DNA of 46,607 bases from JBOCEF01 sp047610385 (GTDB lineage Bacteria > Pseudomonadota > Alphaproteobacteria > Rhodobacterales > Rhodobacteraceae), in NCBI GenBank assembly GCA_047610385.1, contig JBLGAC010000031.1:1-46607 (forward strand). Direction: 5' to 3'. The notes beneath the pieces are model-generated. The model was not told the origin of the DNA and ran no database searches. It saw nothing but the letters and a program-made list of their open reading frames with translations. Positions 33,567-42,292 of this stretch are shown piece by piece. Numbering within the stretch: position 1 is the stretch's first letter; each line of letters starts with the position of its first letter. A program made the position numbers and the translations under genes.

Positions 33567-34571
33567 TCACAGGGCGGGCAGGGCACCCATGGTCTGCATC
33601 GCCTCGGCCGCGATCGCATAGGATTTCTGGCGCGCCGCGGGGTCGTGGATGGCGCCGGCGATGATGACCTCATCGGGTTCAAACGCCATCAGCAAGGCGC
33701 GCAGATCGTCGCGCACGCTGTCTACATCGCCCACCGCCGCGCAGCCGAGCGCATGGTTCACCGCCCCCAGAATGTCCGCGGGCAGCACCGCGTTGATGTC
33801 GCGAACTGGGCGCGGCAGCGGGCCGGGGCGCCCAAGGCGCAGATTGGCGAAGGCCTGCTGTGAGGAGGTCCGCAGATAGCGCGCGGTTTCGTCATCTTCG
33901 GCCGCGAACACGTTGAGGGCCATCATGAAATGGGGCTTTGCCAGATGCGCCGACGGCTGGAAGCGTTCGCGGTAGATGTCCGCGGCTTGGGACAATGCGT
34001 CGGGTGCGAAATGGGATGCGAATGCGTAGGGCAGCCCCAGATGCGCCGCCAGTTGGGCACCGTAAAGCGAACTGCCGAGGATCCAGATCGGGACATGCGT
34101 GCCCTCACCCGGCACCGCGCGGACCTGCGCGGCGGGGTTCGGGGTGCCGAGATATCCCATCAGCTCCATGACCTCAGCGGGAAAATCATCGCTGTTGTCA
34201 CGCCCACGGCGCAGGGCGCGCATGGTCACGCCGTCTGATCCCGGCGCGCGCCCCAGCCCCAGATCAATGCGCCCGGGGTAAAGGGTTTCGAGGGTGCCGA
34301 ACGCCTCGGCCACCACCAGCGGCGCGTGGTTGGGCAGCATGACACCGCCCGACCCGACGCGGATGCGGGTCGTCGCGCCGGCCACATGACCGATCACCAC
34401 CGCGGTGGCGGCGCTGGCGATGCCGGTCATGTTGTGATGCTCAGCCAGCCAATAGCGGGTGTAGCCGAGGCTTTCCGCATGGCGCGCCAGCGCGGCGGTG
34501 TTGCGCAGCGCGTCGGCGGGGGTTCCGCCTGCGGGCACGGGCGACAGATCAAGGACGGAATAGGGGGTCAT
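33567..34571 (-). CDS. Luciferase-like (LLM class) flavin-dependent monooxygenase
   Basis: 334 residues, TIM-barrel of the bacterial-luciferase superfamily, of the alkanal-monooxygenase-like LLM type. It opens YSVLDLSPVPAG and contains YTRYWLAEHHNMTGIASAAT, then RIRVGSGGVMLPNHAPLVVA and GRIDLGLGRAPGSD, all typical of this branch. It would use reduced flavin supplied by a separate reductase; none is adjacent. Substrate unknown. Confidence 0.9.
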   Translation of the reverse strand: MTPYSVLDLSPVPAGGTPADALRNTAALARHAESLGYTRYWLAEHHNMTGIASAATAVVIGHVAGATTRIRVGSGGVMLPNHAPLVVAEAFGTLETLYPGRIDLGLGRAPGSDGVTMRALRRGRDNSDDFPAEVMELMGYLGTPNPAAQVRAVPGEGTHVPIWILGSSLYGAQLAAHLGLPYAFASHFAPDALSQAADIYRERFQPSAHLAKPHFMMALNVFAAEDDETARYLRTSSQQAFANLRLGRPGPLPRPVRDINAVLPADILGAVNHALGCAAVGDVDSVRDDLRALLMAFEPDEVIIAGAIHDPAARQKSYAIAAEAMQTMGALPAL

Positions 34572-34710
34572 GGGGCCTCCGGGGCGATTTCGCTGGCCAT
34601 TCTAAGCTTGCCTGACGAAAACGCCAGCCCCCGCGCCACTCCCCCCCGTTCGCCCGCCGTGTTTGCGCCCCCTGTTCGCGCCGCCCGTTCGCCCGCCCCG
34701 GCGAGGGGCC

Positions 34711-35373
34711 TTAGAATTCAACCTCGAGTTCTTCGATTTCCTCAGGCTCGGCGATGGCACCCGCGGTCCATTCCTTCATCAGATCCCATTCGAAGATCGC
34801 GTCGCAATATGCTTGCAGCTTTGGCGGCAGCTCGACGGCATAGGTGCGGAACCGCGTGCAGACCGGCGCATACATCGCGTCGGCGACCGTCAGGCGGCCA
34901 AACAGGAACGGGCCTTCGTTTTCATTCACCGCCAAGCATTCGGTCCAGATTTCCTTGACCCGTTCCACATCCGGGCGCGCGCCCGAGAATATCTTGAACG
35001 TCTTGTGCCGCGCCTTGAGGTTCATGGGCAACGCTGAGCGCAGGTTGTGAAAGCCTGCGTGCATTTCACCCGACACTGCGCGGCAATGGGCCCGGCGCGC
35101 GAGCTTTTTGGGCAGGATGCCCGCGTCCGGATACAGCTCATCCAGGTATTCGGCGATGGCCAGGGTGTCCCACACCTCCACGCCCTTGTAGTTCAGCCGC
35201 GGCACCCGCACCGTCGGCGACAGCAGCAGCAGTTCCTGCCGGTGGCCGGGATCATCGATGTCGACGGTAATCTCATCGAAATCCAATCCGGCCATTTTGC
35301 ACAGCAACCAGCCGCGCAGCGACCATGAGGAATAGTTCTTGGATGAAATCGTCAGCGTCGGGCGGCCGGGCAT
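34711..35373 (-). CDS. Glutathione S-transferase family protein
   Basis: 220 residues with a thioredoxin-fold N-terminal domain (TISSKNYSSWSLRGWLL, the Ser-containing active-site loop; VPRLNYKGVEVWDTLAIAEY binding the gamma-glutamyl part) and an all-helical C-terminal domain. The family conjugates or transfers glutathione, or isomerises substrates such as maleylacetoacetate. The acidic tail (EPEEIEELEVEF) is unusual. It is divergent from the PHB depolymerase gene. Confidence 0.88.
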   Translation of the reverse strand: MPGRPTLTISSKNYSSWSLRGWLLCKMAGLDFDEITVDIDDPGHRQELLLLSPTVRVPRLNYKGVEVWDTLAIAEYLDELYPDAGILPKKLARRAHCRAVSGEMHAGFHNLRSALPMNLKARHKTFKIFSGARPDVERVKEIWTECLAVNENEGPFLFGRLTVADAMYAPVCTRFRTYAVELPPKLQAYCDAIFEWDLMKEWTAGAIAEPEEIEELEVEF

Positions 35374-35490
35374 GGGGGAGACTCCCTGAGAGATGGCTGT
35401 TGCGGTGCGTCAATATACTCTCGCGCTGCAGCGCCGGTTGCACTAGCCTTAAATTTCCGCACTCCCTGCGGCATCCGGAGGCGGCCATCG

Positions 35491-36705
35491 ATGCTCTACC
35501 AATCCTATCAGCTGCATGACGACTTCATCCGCCCCATGCGACTTGGCGCGCAGTGGGCAATGGCGACCGGCATGACCGGCCCGATGGGCTGGGGACGCGG
35601 CGCTGGCCAGCGGACCCTCGCAACCTTTGAGATGATGTCGCGCTTCAAGCTTTCGCACACGCGGCCTGATTTCGCGATCACTTCGGTGCGGATTGGCGAC
35701 CGTGACGTGAACGTGCATGAGGAAATCGCCCTCGACCTGCCATTCGGATCGTTGCTGCGATTCGTGAAGGAAGGTGAACCCGCCCAGCCCAAAGTGCTGG
35801 TTGTGGCACCGCTGTCGGGGCACTTTTCCACGCTGCTGCGGGGGACGGTGCAGACCCTGCTGCAGGACCATGACGTCTACATCACCGATTGGAAGAATGC
35901 GCGCGACGTGCCGGTGTCTGACGGCAAGTTCGGGGTTGAGGACCATGTCAGTTATCTGATCCGGTTTCTTGAGGAGATCGGCGTGGGGGGCCATATGCTC
36001 GCGGTCTGTCAGCCCTGCGTGCAGGCGCTGGCCGCCGTCGCGGTGATGAGCGAGGACAAAAACCCCTGCACCCCGCGCACCATGACCCTGATGGCAGGGC
36101 CGATCGATGTGCGCGAAAGCCCGACATCGGTAAACGATCTGGCCAATGAAAAACCGCTGAGCTGGTTCAAGACTCAAGTGATCGCCACCGTGCCGTGGCG
36201 CCACAAGGGACGTGGGCGGAAGGTCTATCCGGGTTTCTTGCAGCTGACCGGGTTCCTGACCATGAACCTGGAACGGCACAAGGCCGCGCACAAAAAGCTC
36301 TATGATCACCTCGCGGCCGGAGAAGATGACAAGGCTGAGAAGATCAAGACGTTCTATGATGAATATTTCGCGGTGCTGGACCTGACCGAGGAATTCTACG
36401 TTGAAACCATCGATCGTGTGTTCCAAAAGGCAGAACTGGCGACGGGCGACTTCACCTATAAGGGCCGCAAGGTCGATCCGACGACGATTCAGCGGACTGC
36501 ACTGCTGACGGTCGAAGGTGGGCGCGATGACATCTGCGCGCTGGGCCAGACCGCGGCGGCGCATGACCTGTGCTCAAGCCTGCGGCCGCATCTGAAGCGG
36601 CACCATATGCAGGCGAATGTTGGCCATTACGGCGTGTTCAATGGCAAACACTGGAACAATGAGATCTACCCCGTGGTGCGCAACCTGATCCTGTCGATGG
36701 AGTGA
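35491..36705 (+). CDS. phaZ: Intracellular polyhydroxyalkanoate depolymerase
   Basis: 404 residues of the PhaZ intracellular depolymerase family, which breaks down stored polyhydroxybutyrate. It opens MLYQSYQLHDDFIRPMR, and the nucleophile region is HMLAVCQPCVQAL with Cys173 in the CQP position that carries the active cysteine in Ralstonia PhaZ. The C-terminal histidine lies in ANVGHYGVFNGKHWNNEI. The gene indicates a PHB-storing lifestyle. It ends just before a perfect terminator. Confidence 0.92.
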   Translation: MLYQSYQLHDDFIRPMRLGAQWAMATGMTGPMGWGRGAGQRTLATFEMMSRFKLSHTRPDFAITSVRIGDRDVNVHEEIALDLPFGSLLRFVKEGEPAQPKVLVVAPLSGHFSTLLRGTVQTLLQDHDVYITDWKNARDVPVSDGKFGVEDHVSYLIRFLEEIGVGGHMLAVCQPCVQALAAVAVMSEDKNPCTPRTMTLMAGPIDVRESPTSVNDLANEKPLSWFKTQVIATVPWRHKGRGRKVYPGFLQLTGFLTMNLERHKAAHKKLYDHLAAGEDDKAEKIKTFYDEYFAVLDLTEEFYVETIDRVFQKAELATGDFTYKGRKVDPTTIQRTALLTVEGGRDDICALGQTAAAHDLCSSLRPHLKRHHMQANVGHYGVFNGKHWNNEIYPVVRNLILSME

Positions 36706-36730
36706 CCGCGCGCCATTTGCCGTGCTGAAG

Positions 36731-36768
36731 ACGCCCCAAACGCAGCGCTGTGTTTGGGGCGTTTTCGT
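36731..36768. terminator. Terminator between phaZ and a small convergent gene
   Basis: ACGCCCCAAAC (36731-36741) faces GTTTGGGGCGT (36752-36762), a perfect 11-base stem, followed by TTTCGTTT. It can act for phaZ on the plus strand. Confidence 0.88.
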
Positions 36769-36783
36769 TTCAGAGATCGTGAT

Positions 36784-37062
36784 TTAGCCGTTTGATAACC
36801 AAGGGACGCCGACGATGGCACTGCGATTCTCGATCTTTTCAAAAAGCTCTTTCTGATCCAAGGGCTTGGAGATCGGGAAAAGCCTGTCCTGTGGCGTCTC
36901 AGTCAACACGCCCATTGGGCTGGGCTGTGCGGTTGGTGCACCGGCTTCAGCCGGCAGTGGCGCAACATTCGGGGCCGCTGGCTGCGCAGGCATGGCGCGT
37001 GCGCGCAGGGCCACATGGGCTGGAAAAAGCCCCCGCTTTGTCATGGGTAACGCTTTGTGCAT
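36784..37062 (-). CDS. Small hypothetical protein (92 aa)
   Basis: From the ATG at 37062, with CAGGA five bases upstream, the frame codes for a basic N-terminus (MHKALPMTKRGLFPAHVALR), a proline/alanine-rich linker and a charged C-terminus (DQKELFEKIENRSAIVGVPW). The linker makes a disordered middle likely. It is convergent with phaZ across a terminator and divergent from the DUF1127 gene. I do not recognise a family. The reading frame stays open further upstream but without another good ribosome site. Confidence 0.45.
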   Translation of the reverse strand: MHKALPMTKRGLFPAHVALRARAMPAQPAAPNVAPLPAEAGAPTAQPSPMGVLTETPQDRLFPISKPLDQKELFEKIENRSAIVGVPWLSNG

Positions 37063-37170
37063 TGCGTCCTGCGCAGAGCGGCCTTGCCGGATCGTGCGTT
37101 GTCCGGGGCTGTCCCTCGGCCCATCTAACGTCTCAACAGACAATGGTTTTGGTCGGAAAGAAGGTCTTCC

Positions 37171-37398
37171 ATGGCATACGCGCATGACGTCCCCCGGGTC
37201 CACGGACCCAGCCTGCTGCAGCGCATCGGCAACGGCTTCGTCAAATGGCTTGAGGCGGTGATGGAGGCCAGCCAGGCCAATCGCTGCCGGCTGGAGGCAG
37301 AGCGCCTTGAGCTGCTGAGCGATGATGACTTGGCGAAAATGGGTCTGCGCCGCGATCAGATCATGATGCACGCATTCCAGCGTTTCCTGTACCTGTGA
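37171..37398 (+). CDS. DUF1127 domain small protein
   Basis: 75 residues ending in a DUF1127-type helix pair: RLELLSDDDLAKMGLRRDQI, the arginine-containing C-terminal motif widespread in alphaproteobacteria. A longer N-terminal helix (LLQRIGNGFVKWLEAVMEA) precedes it. Small DUF1127 proteins have been linked to RNA turnover and phosphate or stress responses in Rhodobacteraceae and Agrobacterium. GGTC-rich spacing with AAGAAGG lies upstream of the ATG. A terminator follows at 37424. Confidence 0.8.
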   Translation: MAYAHDVPRVHGPSLLQRIGNGFVKWLEAVMEASQANRCRLEAERLELLSDDDLAKMGLRRDQIMMHAFQRFLYL

Positions 37399-37423
37399 TC
37401 CGCGCCTGATCGGCAAACCGCAC

Positions 37424-37454
37424 ACCGCCCCGGACCAAAATCTGGGGCGGTTTT
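37424..37454 (+). terminator. Rho-independent terminator after the DUF1127 gene
   Basis: ACCGCCCC (37424-37431) pairs with GGGGCGGT (37444-37451) and TTTT follows. It lies between the DUF1127 gene and the convergent BKACE gene. Confidence 0.85.
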
Positions 37455-37459
37455 GCATT

Positions 37460-38293
37460 TCAGACCGGGGCGGCAAGGCCCAGCGTCGCGCGTGCTTCTT
37501 GCCAAGTGGCAGGGCGGCGGCCGTATTGCGCGGCGATCTCCACAGCGCGCTTCACCAGCGCGGCGTTTGACGGCGCAAGGTGGTCGCGGTCCAGGCGGAT
37601 GTTGTCCTCAAGCCCGGTGCGCATATGGCCGCCCATTTCGGCACACCATTCGTTCAGCGTGCTTTGGTATTGCCCGATCCCGGCGGCGCACCATGTGGCC
37701 TCGGGCATCAGGCGCTTGGTGGTCTCAATCATGAAATCAAATGACGGACGATCAACGGGCATCGCGTTTTTCACGCCCATGACGAACTGCACATGCAAGG
37801 GGCCGTTCAGGCGCCCGTCACCGACCATCTTGGCGGCCTGAAAGATGTGCGACAGATCAAATGCCTCAATCTCAGGCTTCACGTCGTAGGTCAGCATTTC
37901 TGACGCCAGCCAATCCACCAGATCAGGCGCGTTTTCATAGATCCGGGTCGGGAAATTGTTGGACCCGACGGTCAAGGATGCCATGTCGGGGCGCAGCGGC
38001 AACATCCCGCCGCGTTCGCGCCCTGCGCCCGACCGCCCGCCGGTGGACAGTTGGATGACCATGCCGGGGCAGTGCTGGCGCAGCCCCTCCATCAACCGCC
38101 CGAAACGTTCGGGGTCTGAGGTGGGTTTGCCGCTGTCGTCGCGCACATGGCAATGGGCGATGGCGGCACCGGCCTCGAACGCCGCGTGGGTGCTTTCGAT
38201 CTGTTCTGCGATGGTGACGGGCACGGCGGGGTTGTCGGCCTGGGTCGGGACCGATCCGGTGATCGCGACACAGATGATGCAGGGGTCGGACAT
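37460..38293 (-). CDS. Beta-keto acid cleavage enzyme (BKACE, DUF849)
   Basis: 277 residues of the family named after Kce (3-keto-5-aminohexanoate cleavage enzyme). It has the zinc-site segments AAIAHCHVRDDSGKPTSDPE and VQLSTGG-type strand (read here as MVIQLSTGGRSG), plus ETTKRLMPEATWCAAGIG. Members condense a beta-keto acid with acetyl-CoA to give acetoacetate and a shorter CoA ester; beta-ketoadipate is among the substrates reported for the family. It follows pcaHG by 27 bases on the same strand, so beta-ketoadipate is the natural guess here. GGAG precedes the ATG. Confidence 0.88.
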   Translation of the reverse strand: MSDPCIICVAITGSVPTQADNPAVPVTIAEQIESTHAAFEAGAAIAHCHVRDDSGKPTSDPERFGRLMEGLRQHCPGMVIQLSTGGRSGAGRERGGMLPLRPDMASLTVGSNNFPTRIYENAPDLVDWLASEMLTYDVKPEIEAFDLSHIFQAAKMVGDGRLNGPLHVQFVMGVKNAMPVDRPSFDFMIETTKRLMPEATWCAAGIGQYQSTLNEWCAEMGGHMRTGLEDNIRLDRDHLAPSNAALVKRAVEIAAQYGRRPATWQEARATLGLAAPV

Positions 38294-38320
38294 TGAAGGC
38301 TCCTTGAAGCGTCGTGGTGG

Positions 38321-38938
38321 TCAGATGTCGAAGAACACGGTTTCGTCTGCGCCCTGAAGGCGGATGTCGAAACGGTATTGCCCCGGCCCGGTCGACTTGG
38401 CGACCAAGGTGGCGATGCGGTCCTTGTGCTCAATGCGGTTCAGGGCCGGATCAGTGGCGTTGGCGGCGTCTTCGTCGGGGAAATACATCCGGGTCTGAAG
38501 CCCGACATTGATCCCGCGCGCCACCACCCAGAACGTGATGTGCGGTGCCTGCATCCGCCCGTCATGCAAGCGCACGGGGCCGGGTTTGATCGTCTCAAAG
38601 GTAAATTCGCCAGTGTCGAAATCACCCGGAGACCGCGCCCAGCCAGTGAAATGCGGATCGGCCTGACCGCGGGTTTCGGACGGGGAATTGAACAGCCCAG
38701 CCGCGTCGGCCTGCCAGATTTCCACCATCGCGTCTTTCAGGGGCGTGCCGTTGCCGTCGATCACGGCGCCGGTGATGGTCACGCGCGCACCCTTGGCAGC
38801 GCCGGTGATCATGCGGGTGCCCAGATCTTCGGGATAGATCCCGGTGTTGCCGACAAAGTTCGGCGTGCAGCCGATATGGACATACGGACCGGCGGTCTGC
38901 GACGGAGATTCCTTCAACGCTTCAAATTTCTGCACCAT
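38321..38938 (-). CDS. pcaG: Protocatechuate 3,4-dioxygenase alpha subunit
   Basis: 205 residues. The start LKESPSQTAGPYVHIGCTPN, the strand VEIWQADAAGLFNSP and the segment HDGRMQAPHITFWVVARG are those of PcaG. The alpha chain shapes the active-site mouth, while iron is held by the beta chain. The start at 38938 lies one base after the pcaH stop, so the subunits are made together. The open frame upstream of it overlaps pcaH and is rejected. Confidence 0.93.
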   Translation of the reverse strand: MVQKFEALKESPSQTAGPYVHIGCTPNFVGNTGIYPEDLGTRMITGAAKGARVTITGAVIDGNGTPLKDAMVEIWQADAAGLFNSPSETRGQADPHFTGWARSPGDFDTGEFTFETIKPGPVRLHDGRMQAPHITFWVVARGINVGLQTRMYFPDEDAANATDPALNRIEHKDRIATLVAKSTGPGQYRFDIRLQGADETVFFDI

Positions 38939-38939
38939 G

Positions 38940-39677
38940 TCAGTTCCCCTCCAACCGGTTCTCGAATACCGTGGACCGGCGCCCGCGCAGCACAATGTCA
39001 AAGCGATACGCCATCGTGTCCATAGGAATGGTGTTGTTCATGTCCAAAGGTGCCACCAGCCGCGCGATGGCCGCCTTGTCAGGGATGGTGTTCACGATCG
39101 GGCAAATGTCGATCAGCGGATCGCCTTCGAAATACATCTGGGTGATCAGCCGCTGCGCAAACCCATGCCCGAAGACCGAGAAATGGATATGCGCCGGGCG
39201 CCAGTCATTGACCCCGTTGGGCCAAGGATAGGCACTGGGCTTGATGGTGCGAAAGCTGTATGTGCCGTCATCGGCCGAAATGGTCCGCCCGCAGCCGCCG
39301 AAATTGGGGTCGAGCGGCGCAAGATACGCATCTTTCTTATGCCGATACCGCCCGCCCGCATTGGCCTGCCAGCATTCCACCAGCGCGCCGGGCACGGGCC
39401 GGGCGTTTTCATCCAGCACACGGCCATGCACGATGATCCGCGGGCCGATCGGCTGCGCGCCGTTCTTGGCAAAGTTCAGGATCAGATCATTGTCCAGATC
39501 CCCGAGCAGGCCATGCCCAAACACCGGCCCGGTCATCTCGCCAGGGCCGTTGTCCAGCGAGATCAGCGGATAGGTGGGGGACCGCTTGAGCGAGGTTTTG
39601 TAGCCGGGGGTGTATGCGGGCGGGTGCCAGGTGCGGTCCCGCGGGAAAAACCCCCCTTTAGAGTTGGTGTCGGACAT
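38940..39677 (-). CDS. pcaH: Protocatechuate 3,4-dioxygenase beta subunit
   Basis: 245 residues. Iron(III) ligands are visible as Tyr111 in GRYRHKKDA, Tyr150 in SAYPWPN and His163/His165 in RPAHIHFSV, the Tyr2-His2 set of intradiol dioxygenases. The enzyme opens the ring of protocatechuate between the hydroxyls to give carboxymuconate. GGAGGAGACGACG precedes the ATG at 39677. The usual partners pcaB, pcaC, pcaD and a pcaQ regulator are not in the window. Confidence 0.95.
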   Translation of the reverse strand: MSDTNSKGGFFPRDRTWHPPAYTPGYKTSLKRSPTYPLISLDNGPGEMTGPVFGHGLLGDLDNDLILNFAKNGAQPIGPRIIVHGRVLDENARPVPGALVECWQANAGGRYRHKKDAYLAPLDPNFGGCGRTISADDGTYSFRTIKPSAYPWPNGVNDWRPAHIHFSVFGHGFAQRLITQMYFEGDPLIDICPIVNTIPDKAAIARLVAPLDMNNTIPMDTMAYRFDIVLRGRRSTVFENRLEGN

Positions 39678-40163
39678 CGTCGTCTCCTCCGAACGGCCCG
39701 GGCCTTGTGGCGGGCCTTTGTGAGAGCGATTGCGCCGCGCCCCGACGGGCGGGCGGCGAAGCGAAAGGCGGTCCCGCACCCGCCGCAGTGATTGTCATAC
39801 CCCGTATCGCGCCTGTGCGTGCCGGGATTTTGGCGTCCGGGCGCAGGGTTGCTGCGGGCTTTGCGCCAAGCATCTGCGACGCCAGATTAACGTGTTATCT
39901 GTTATGTAGCCGATCTGTGCCGGTGATGGACAAAAATGTGCTTTGGGTCGTAGGCGAAAATCGTATGATGATTATAAAAATCAACCGGTGATCTTATATG
40001 CCATGCGGCGATCCCCTCAGGCGTCTTGCAGTGCGGCCTATTTGGTGCCCAGCCGCGAGGCCGCATTCTGGTGCGCGGCGCTTGCCTGATGGACGTCAGG
40101 GTGCCTAGTCTCGCGCTTTATGCGCCGCGGCCTGTCCGGCGCGATCTCGACCGGAGCGTCCCG
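39678..40163. other. Divergent regulatory region of pcaHG and an MFS transporter gene
   Basis: No gene supported. The interval contains a locally AT-rich patch near 39890-39990, including TAAC-GT-GTTA (39889-39898) followed by the related GTTATCTGTTATG. These are candidate regulator sites, but they do not match the published PcaQ box (ATAACC-N4-GGTTAA) well. The overlapping small frames on both strands do not look like proteins. Confidence 0.4.
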
Positions 40164-41381
40164 ATGCAAACTCCCATGCTTCTCGATGGCGTCTATTCAT
40201 GGCGCCGTCTGGGCCTTTCGCTGCTGATTGCGGTGATCGGCAATGTCGGCATGTGGTCGATCATTGTGATTCTGCCTGGCGTACAGACCGAATTTGCGGT
40301 GGGCCGGGCAGATGCCGCGCTGCCTTATATGATGACCATGGCGGGGTTTGCGATTGGCAACCTGATGATCGGGCGGGCCGTGGACCGGATCGGGATCTCC
40401 CGGGTGCTGGCCGGTGCGGGGGCGCTGCTGGGGGTGGGGTTCGTGTTGGCGTCGCTGGCGCCGAACCTGTGGTTTCTGGCCGCCGTGCAGTTGGCCATCG
40501 GTTTTGGCACTGCCGCGACCTTTGGGCCGCTGATCGCCGATGTCAGCCATTGGTTCCTGCGCCGCCGGGGCATCGCCATCGCCATCGTGGCCAGTGGCAA
40601 TTATCTGTCCGGCGCCATCTGGCCGCTGGCGCTGTCGGGGGTGTTGGAGCGCGACGGATGGCGCGCGGTCTGCGTGGCGCTGGCGGTGCTGACCGCGGGC
40701 GCGATGCTGCCGCTTTCGCTGACCCTGCGCCGCCGCTTGCCACAAAGCGCGGCCCACGCTGCCGACGCCCATGCGCGGTCCAACGTGCGCGCGGCCGCCA
40801 TGTCGCCGCGCGCGCTGACATGGCTGCTGGCGCTTGCGGGCTTTGCCTGCTGCATGGCGATGGCAATGCCGCAGGTGCACATCGTGGCGCTGTGCGTCGA
40901 TCTGGGCTTTGGCCCCGCCGTGGGGGCAGAGATGCTGTCCCTGATGCTGATCGGTGGCGTCTTTTCACGGGTGCTGTCGGGGCTGGCGGCGGATCGCTGG
41001 GGGGGCACAACAACGCTGCTGGTCGGGTCATCTTTGCAATGCATGGCGCTGGCGCTTTATCTGCCATTCAACACGATGACGCCGCTTTATGTGGTGTCGC
41101 TGGTCTTTGGCCTGGCGCAGGGCGGGATTGTGCCCAGCTATGCGGTGATCGTGCGCGACTATCTTCCCGCACGAGAGGCCGGCGCGCGCGTCGGCTTTGT
41201 GATCATGGCGACCATCGTGGGGATGGCGGTGGGGGGCTGGGTTTCGGGCTGGATCTATGACCTGACCGGCAGCTACCAAATGGCGTTTCTCAGCGGCATT
41301 GGCTGGAATTTGCTGAACATCGCGGTGGTGGGGCTGCTTATATGGCGTGGGCGCGGGCGAGGCGCTGCGGCCTTGGCATGA
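40164..41381 (+). CDS. Major facilitator superfamily transporter
   Basis: 405 residues with about twelve membrane helices. Between helices 2 and 3 is the MFS loop (IGRAVDRIGISRVLAGAG), and its repeat GLAADRWGGTTTLLVG lies in the second half. The branch looks like the oxalate/formate-type or monocarboxylate MFS group. The start at 40164 follows GGAGCGTCCCG; an ATG at 40089 is possible but without such a site. Divergence from pcaHG makes uptake of an aromatic or carboxylic acid a fair guess only. Confidence 0.85.
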   Translation: MQTPMLLDGVYSWRRLGLSLLIAVIGNVGMWSIIVILPGVQTEFAVGRADAALPYMMTMAGFAIGNLMIGRAVDRIGISRVLAGAGALLGVGFVLASLAPNLWFLAAVQLAIGFGTAATFGPLIADVSHWFLRRRGIAIAIVASGNYLSGAIWPLALSGVLERDGWRAVCVALAVLTAGAMLPLSLTLRRRLPQSAAHAADAHARSNVRAAAMSPRALTWLLALAGFACCMAMAMPQVHIVALCVDLGFGPAVGAEMLSLMLIGGVFSRVLSGLAADRWGGTTTLLVGSSLQCMALALYLPFNTMTPLYVVSLVFGLAQGGIVPSYAVIVRDYLPAREAGARVGFVIMATIVGMAVGGWVSGWIYDLTGSYQMAFLSGIGWNLLNIAVVGLLIWRGRGRGAAALA

Positions 41382-41408
41382 AAAAGGGGCCTGCAAAGGC
41401 CCCTTTTT
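41381..41408. terminator. Perfect bidirectional terminator
   Basis: AAAAAGGGGCC and GGCCCCTTTTT form an 11-base perfect stem with a six-base loop and T-runs on both strands. It ends the MFS gene and the convergent uspA-type gene. Confidence 0.93.
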
Positions 41409-41429
41409 ACCGGTCACCGCACCGTGCGT

Positions 41430-42278
41430 TCAGCGAAACAGCAGCACCGGCACCTTGCACGACCGCACCATTTCGGTGGTGGTGGAGCCGATGATCATGG
41501 TGCGGATGCGCGAATGGCCATACGCACCCATCACCAGCAGGCCGATCTTTTCGCGCCCCACATAGGCGGTGATCACCTCGTCGGGCTGGCCCGCTTCGAT
41601 CCCGGCCTTGATGGCGTGGCCCGCTGCCGACAGCGTGCCCACCGCGCCATCAAGCTTGTGGCGCGTTTCGGCCGACGCGGACCCGACCATCAGGACGTGG
41701 ATCTCCATCCCGGCAAAGAACGGCGACTGCGCAGCCATGTCCACGGCCTTCAGCGAAGACGCCCCGCCGTCAAAGGCGATCAGGCAGCGCTCAGGCACCG
41801 TGAAGGCGCGCGCGGCGACCAGCACCGGCTTGGTGCAGGACCGCGCAACGCGTTCCAGATTGGACCCCAGATGCCCTTTGGCAAAATCGGCGGACGCCCC
41901 GCGTTTGCCCAGGATCACGACCCGCGCGTCTGATTCCAGTTCCTGCACCGTTTCCACAACGTCGCCATGGCGCAGGCGGGTCGACACCTCGGTCACGCCC
42001 GCCGCCTCCACCCGTGTTTTGGCGTCGTCGAGGATCGCGCGGCCTTGCTTCAGCGCCAGCTTGGCGTGCTGGGCGTCAAGCTCAACCAGTTCTTCAAGCA
42101 GCGCGGTGCGGGCGCCAAAGCCAATGGCGCCCGAATGGTCATGGCGCGCATCGGCGCCGCGGCCGATGACGTGCACCAGCTCCACCGGCGCGCCGATGCG
42201 CAGCGCCGCCCAAGCGGCATGGTCGCAGACGCTTTGGGAATAAATTGATCCATCGATCAATGCGATTACGCGGCTCAT
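41430..42278 (-). CDS. Universal stress protein with two UspA domains
   Basis: 282 residues with two tandem Usp folds. The first runs from SRVIALIDGSIYSQ; the second begins near CLIAFDGGASSLKAVDMA. The C-terminal ATP-type motif GAYGHSRIRTMIIGSTTTEM is intact, and the first domain has a degenerate version (GKRGASADFAKGHLGSNLER). It lies 14 bases after the SulP transporter gene, a pairing seen in many bacteria and suggesting regulation of, or stress coupling to, anion transport. Confidence 0.9.
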   Translation of the reverse strand: MSRVIALIDGSIYSQSVCDHAAWAALRIGAPVELVHVIGRGADARHDHSGAIGFGARTALLEELVELDAQHAKLALKQGRAILDDAKTRVEAAGVTEVSTRLRHGDVVETVQELESDARVVILGKRGASADFAKGHLGSNLERVARSCTKPVLVAARAFTVPERCLIAFDGGASSLKAVDMAAQSPFFAGMEIHVLMVGSASAETRHKLDGAVGTLSAAGHAIKAGIEAGQPDEVITAYVGREKIGLLVMGAYGHSRIRTMIIGSTTTEMVRSCKVPVLLFR

Positions 42279-42292
42279 GTCCCGTCCCCCCT

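Noticed and set aside
39889..39898. PcaQ binding box upstream of pcaH
   Set aside because: TAAC-GT-GTTA is palindromic but its spacing and sequence differ from the known ATAACC-N4-GGTTAA site.
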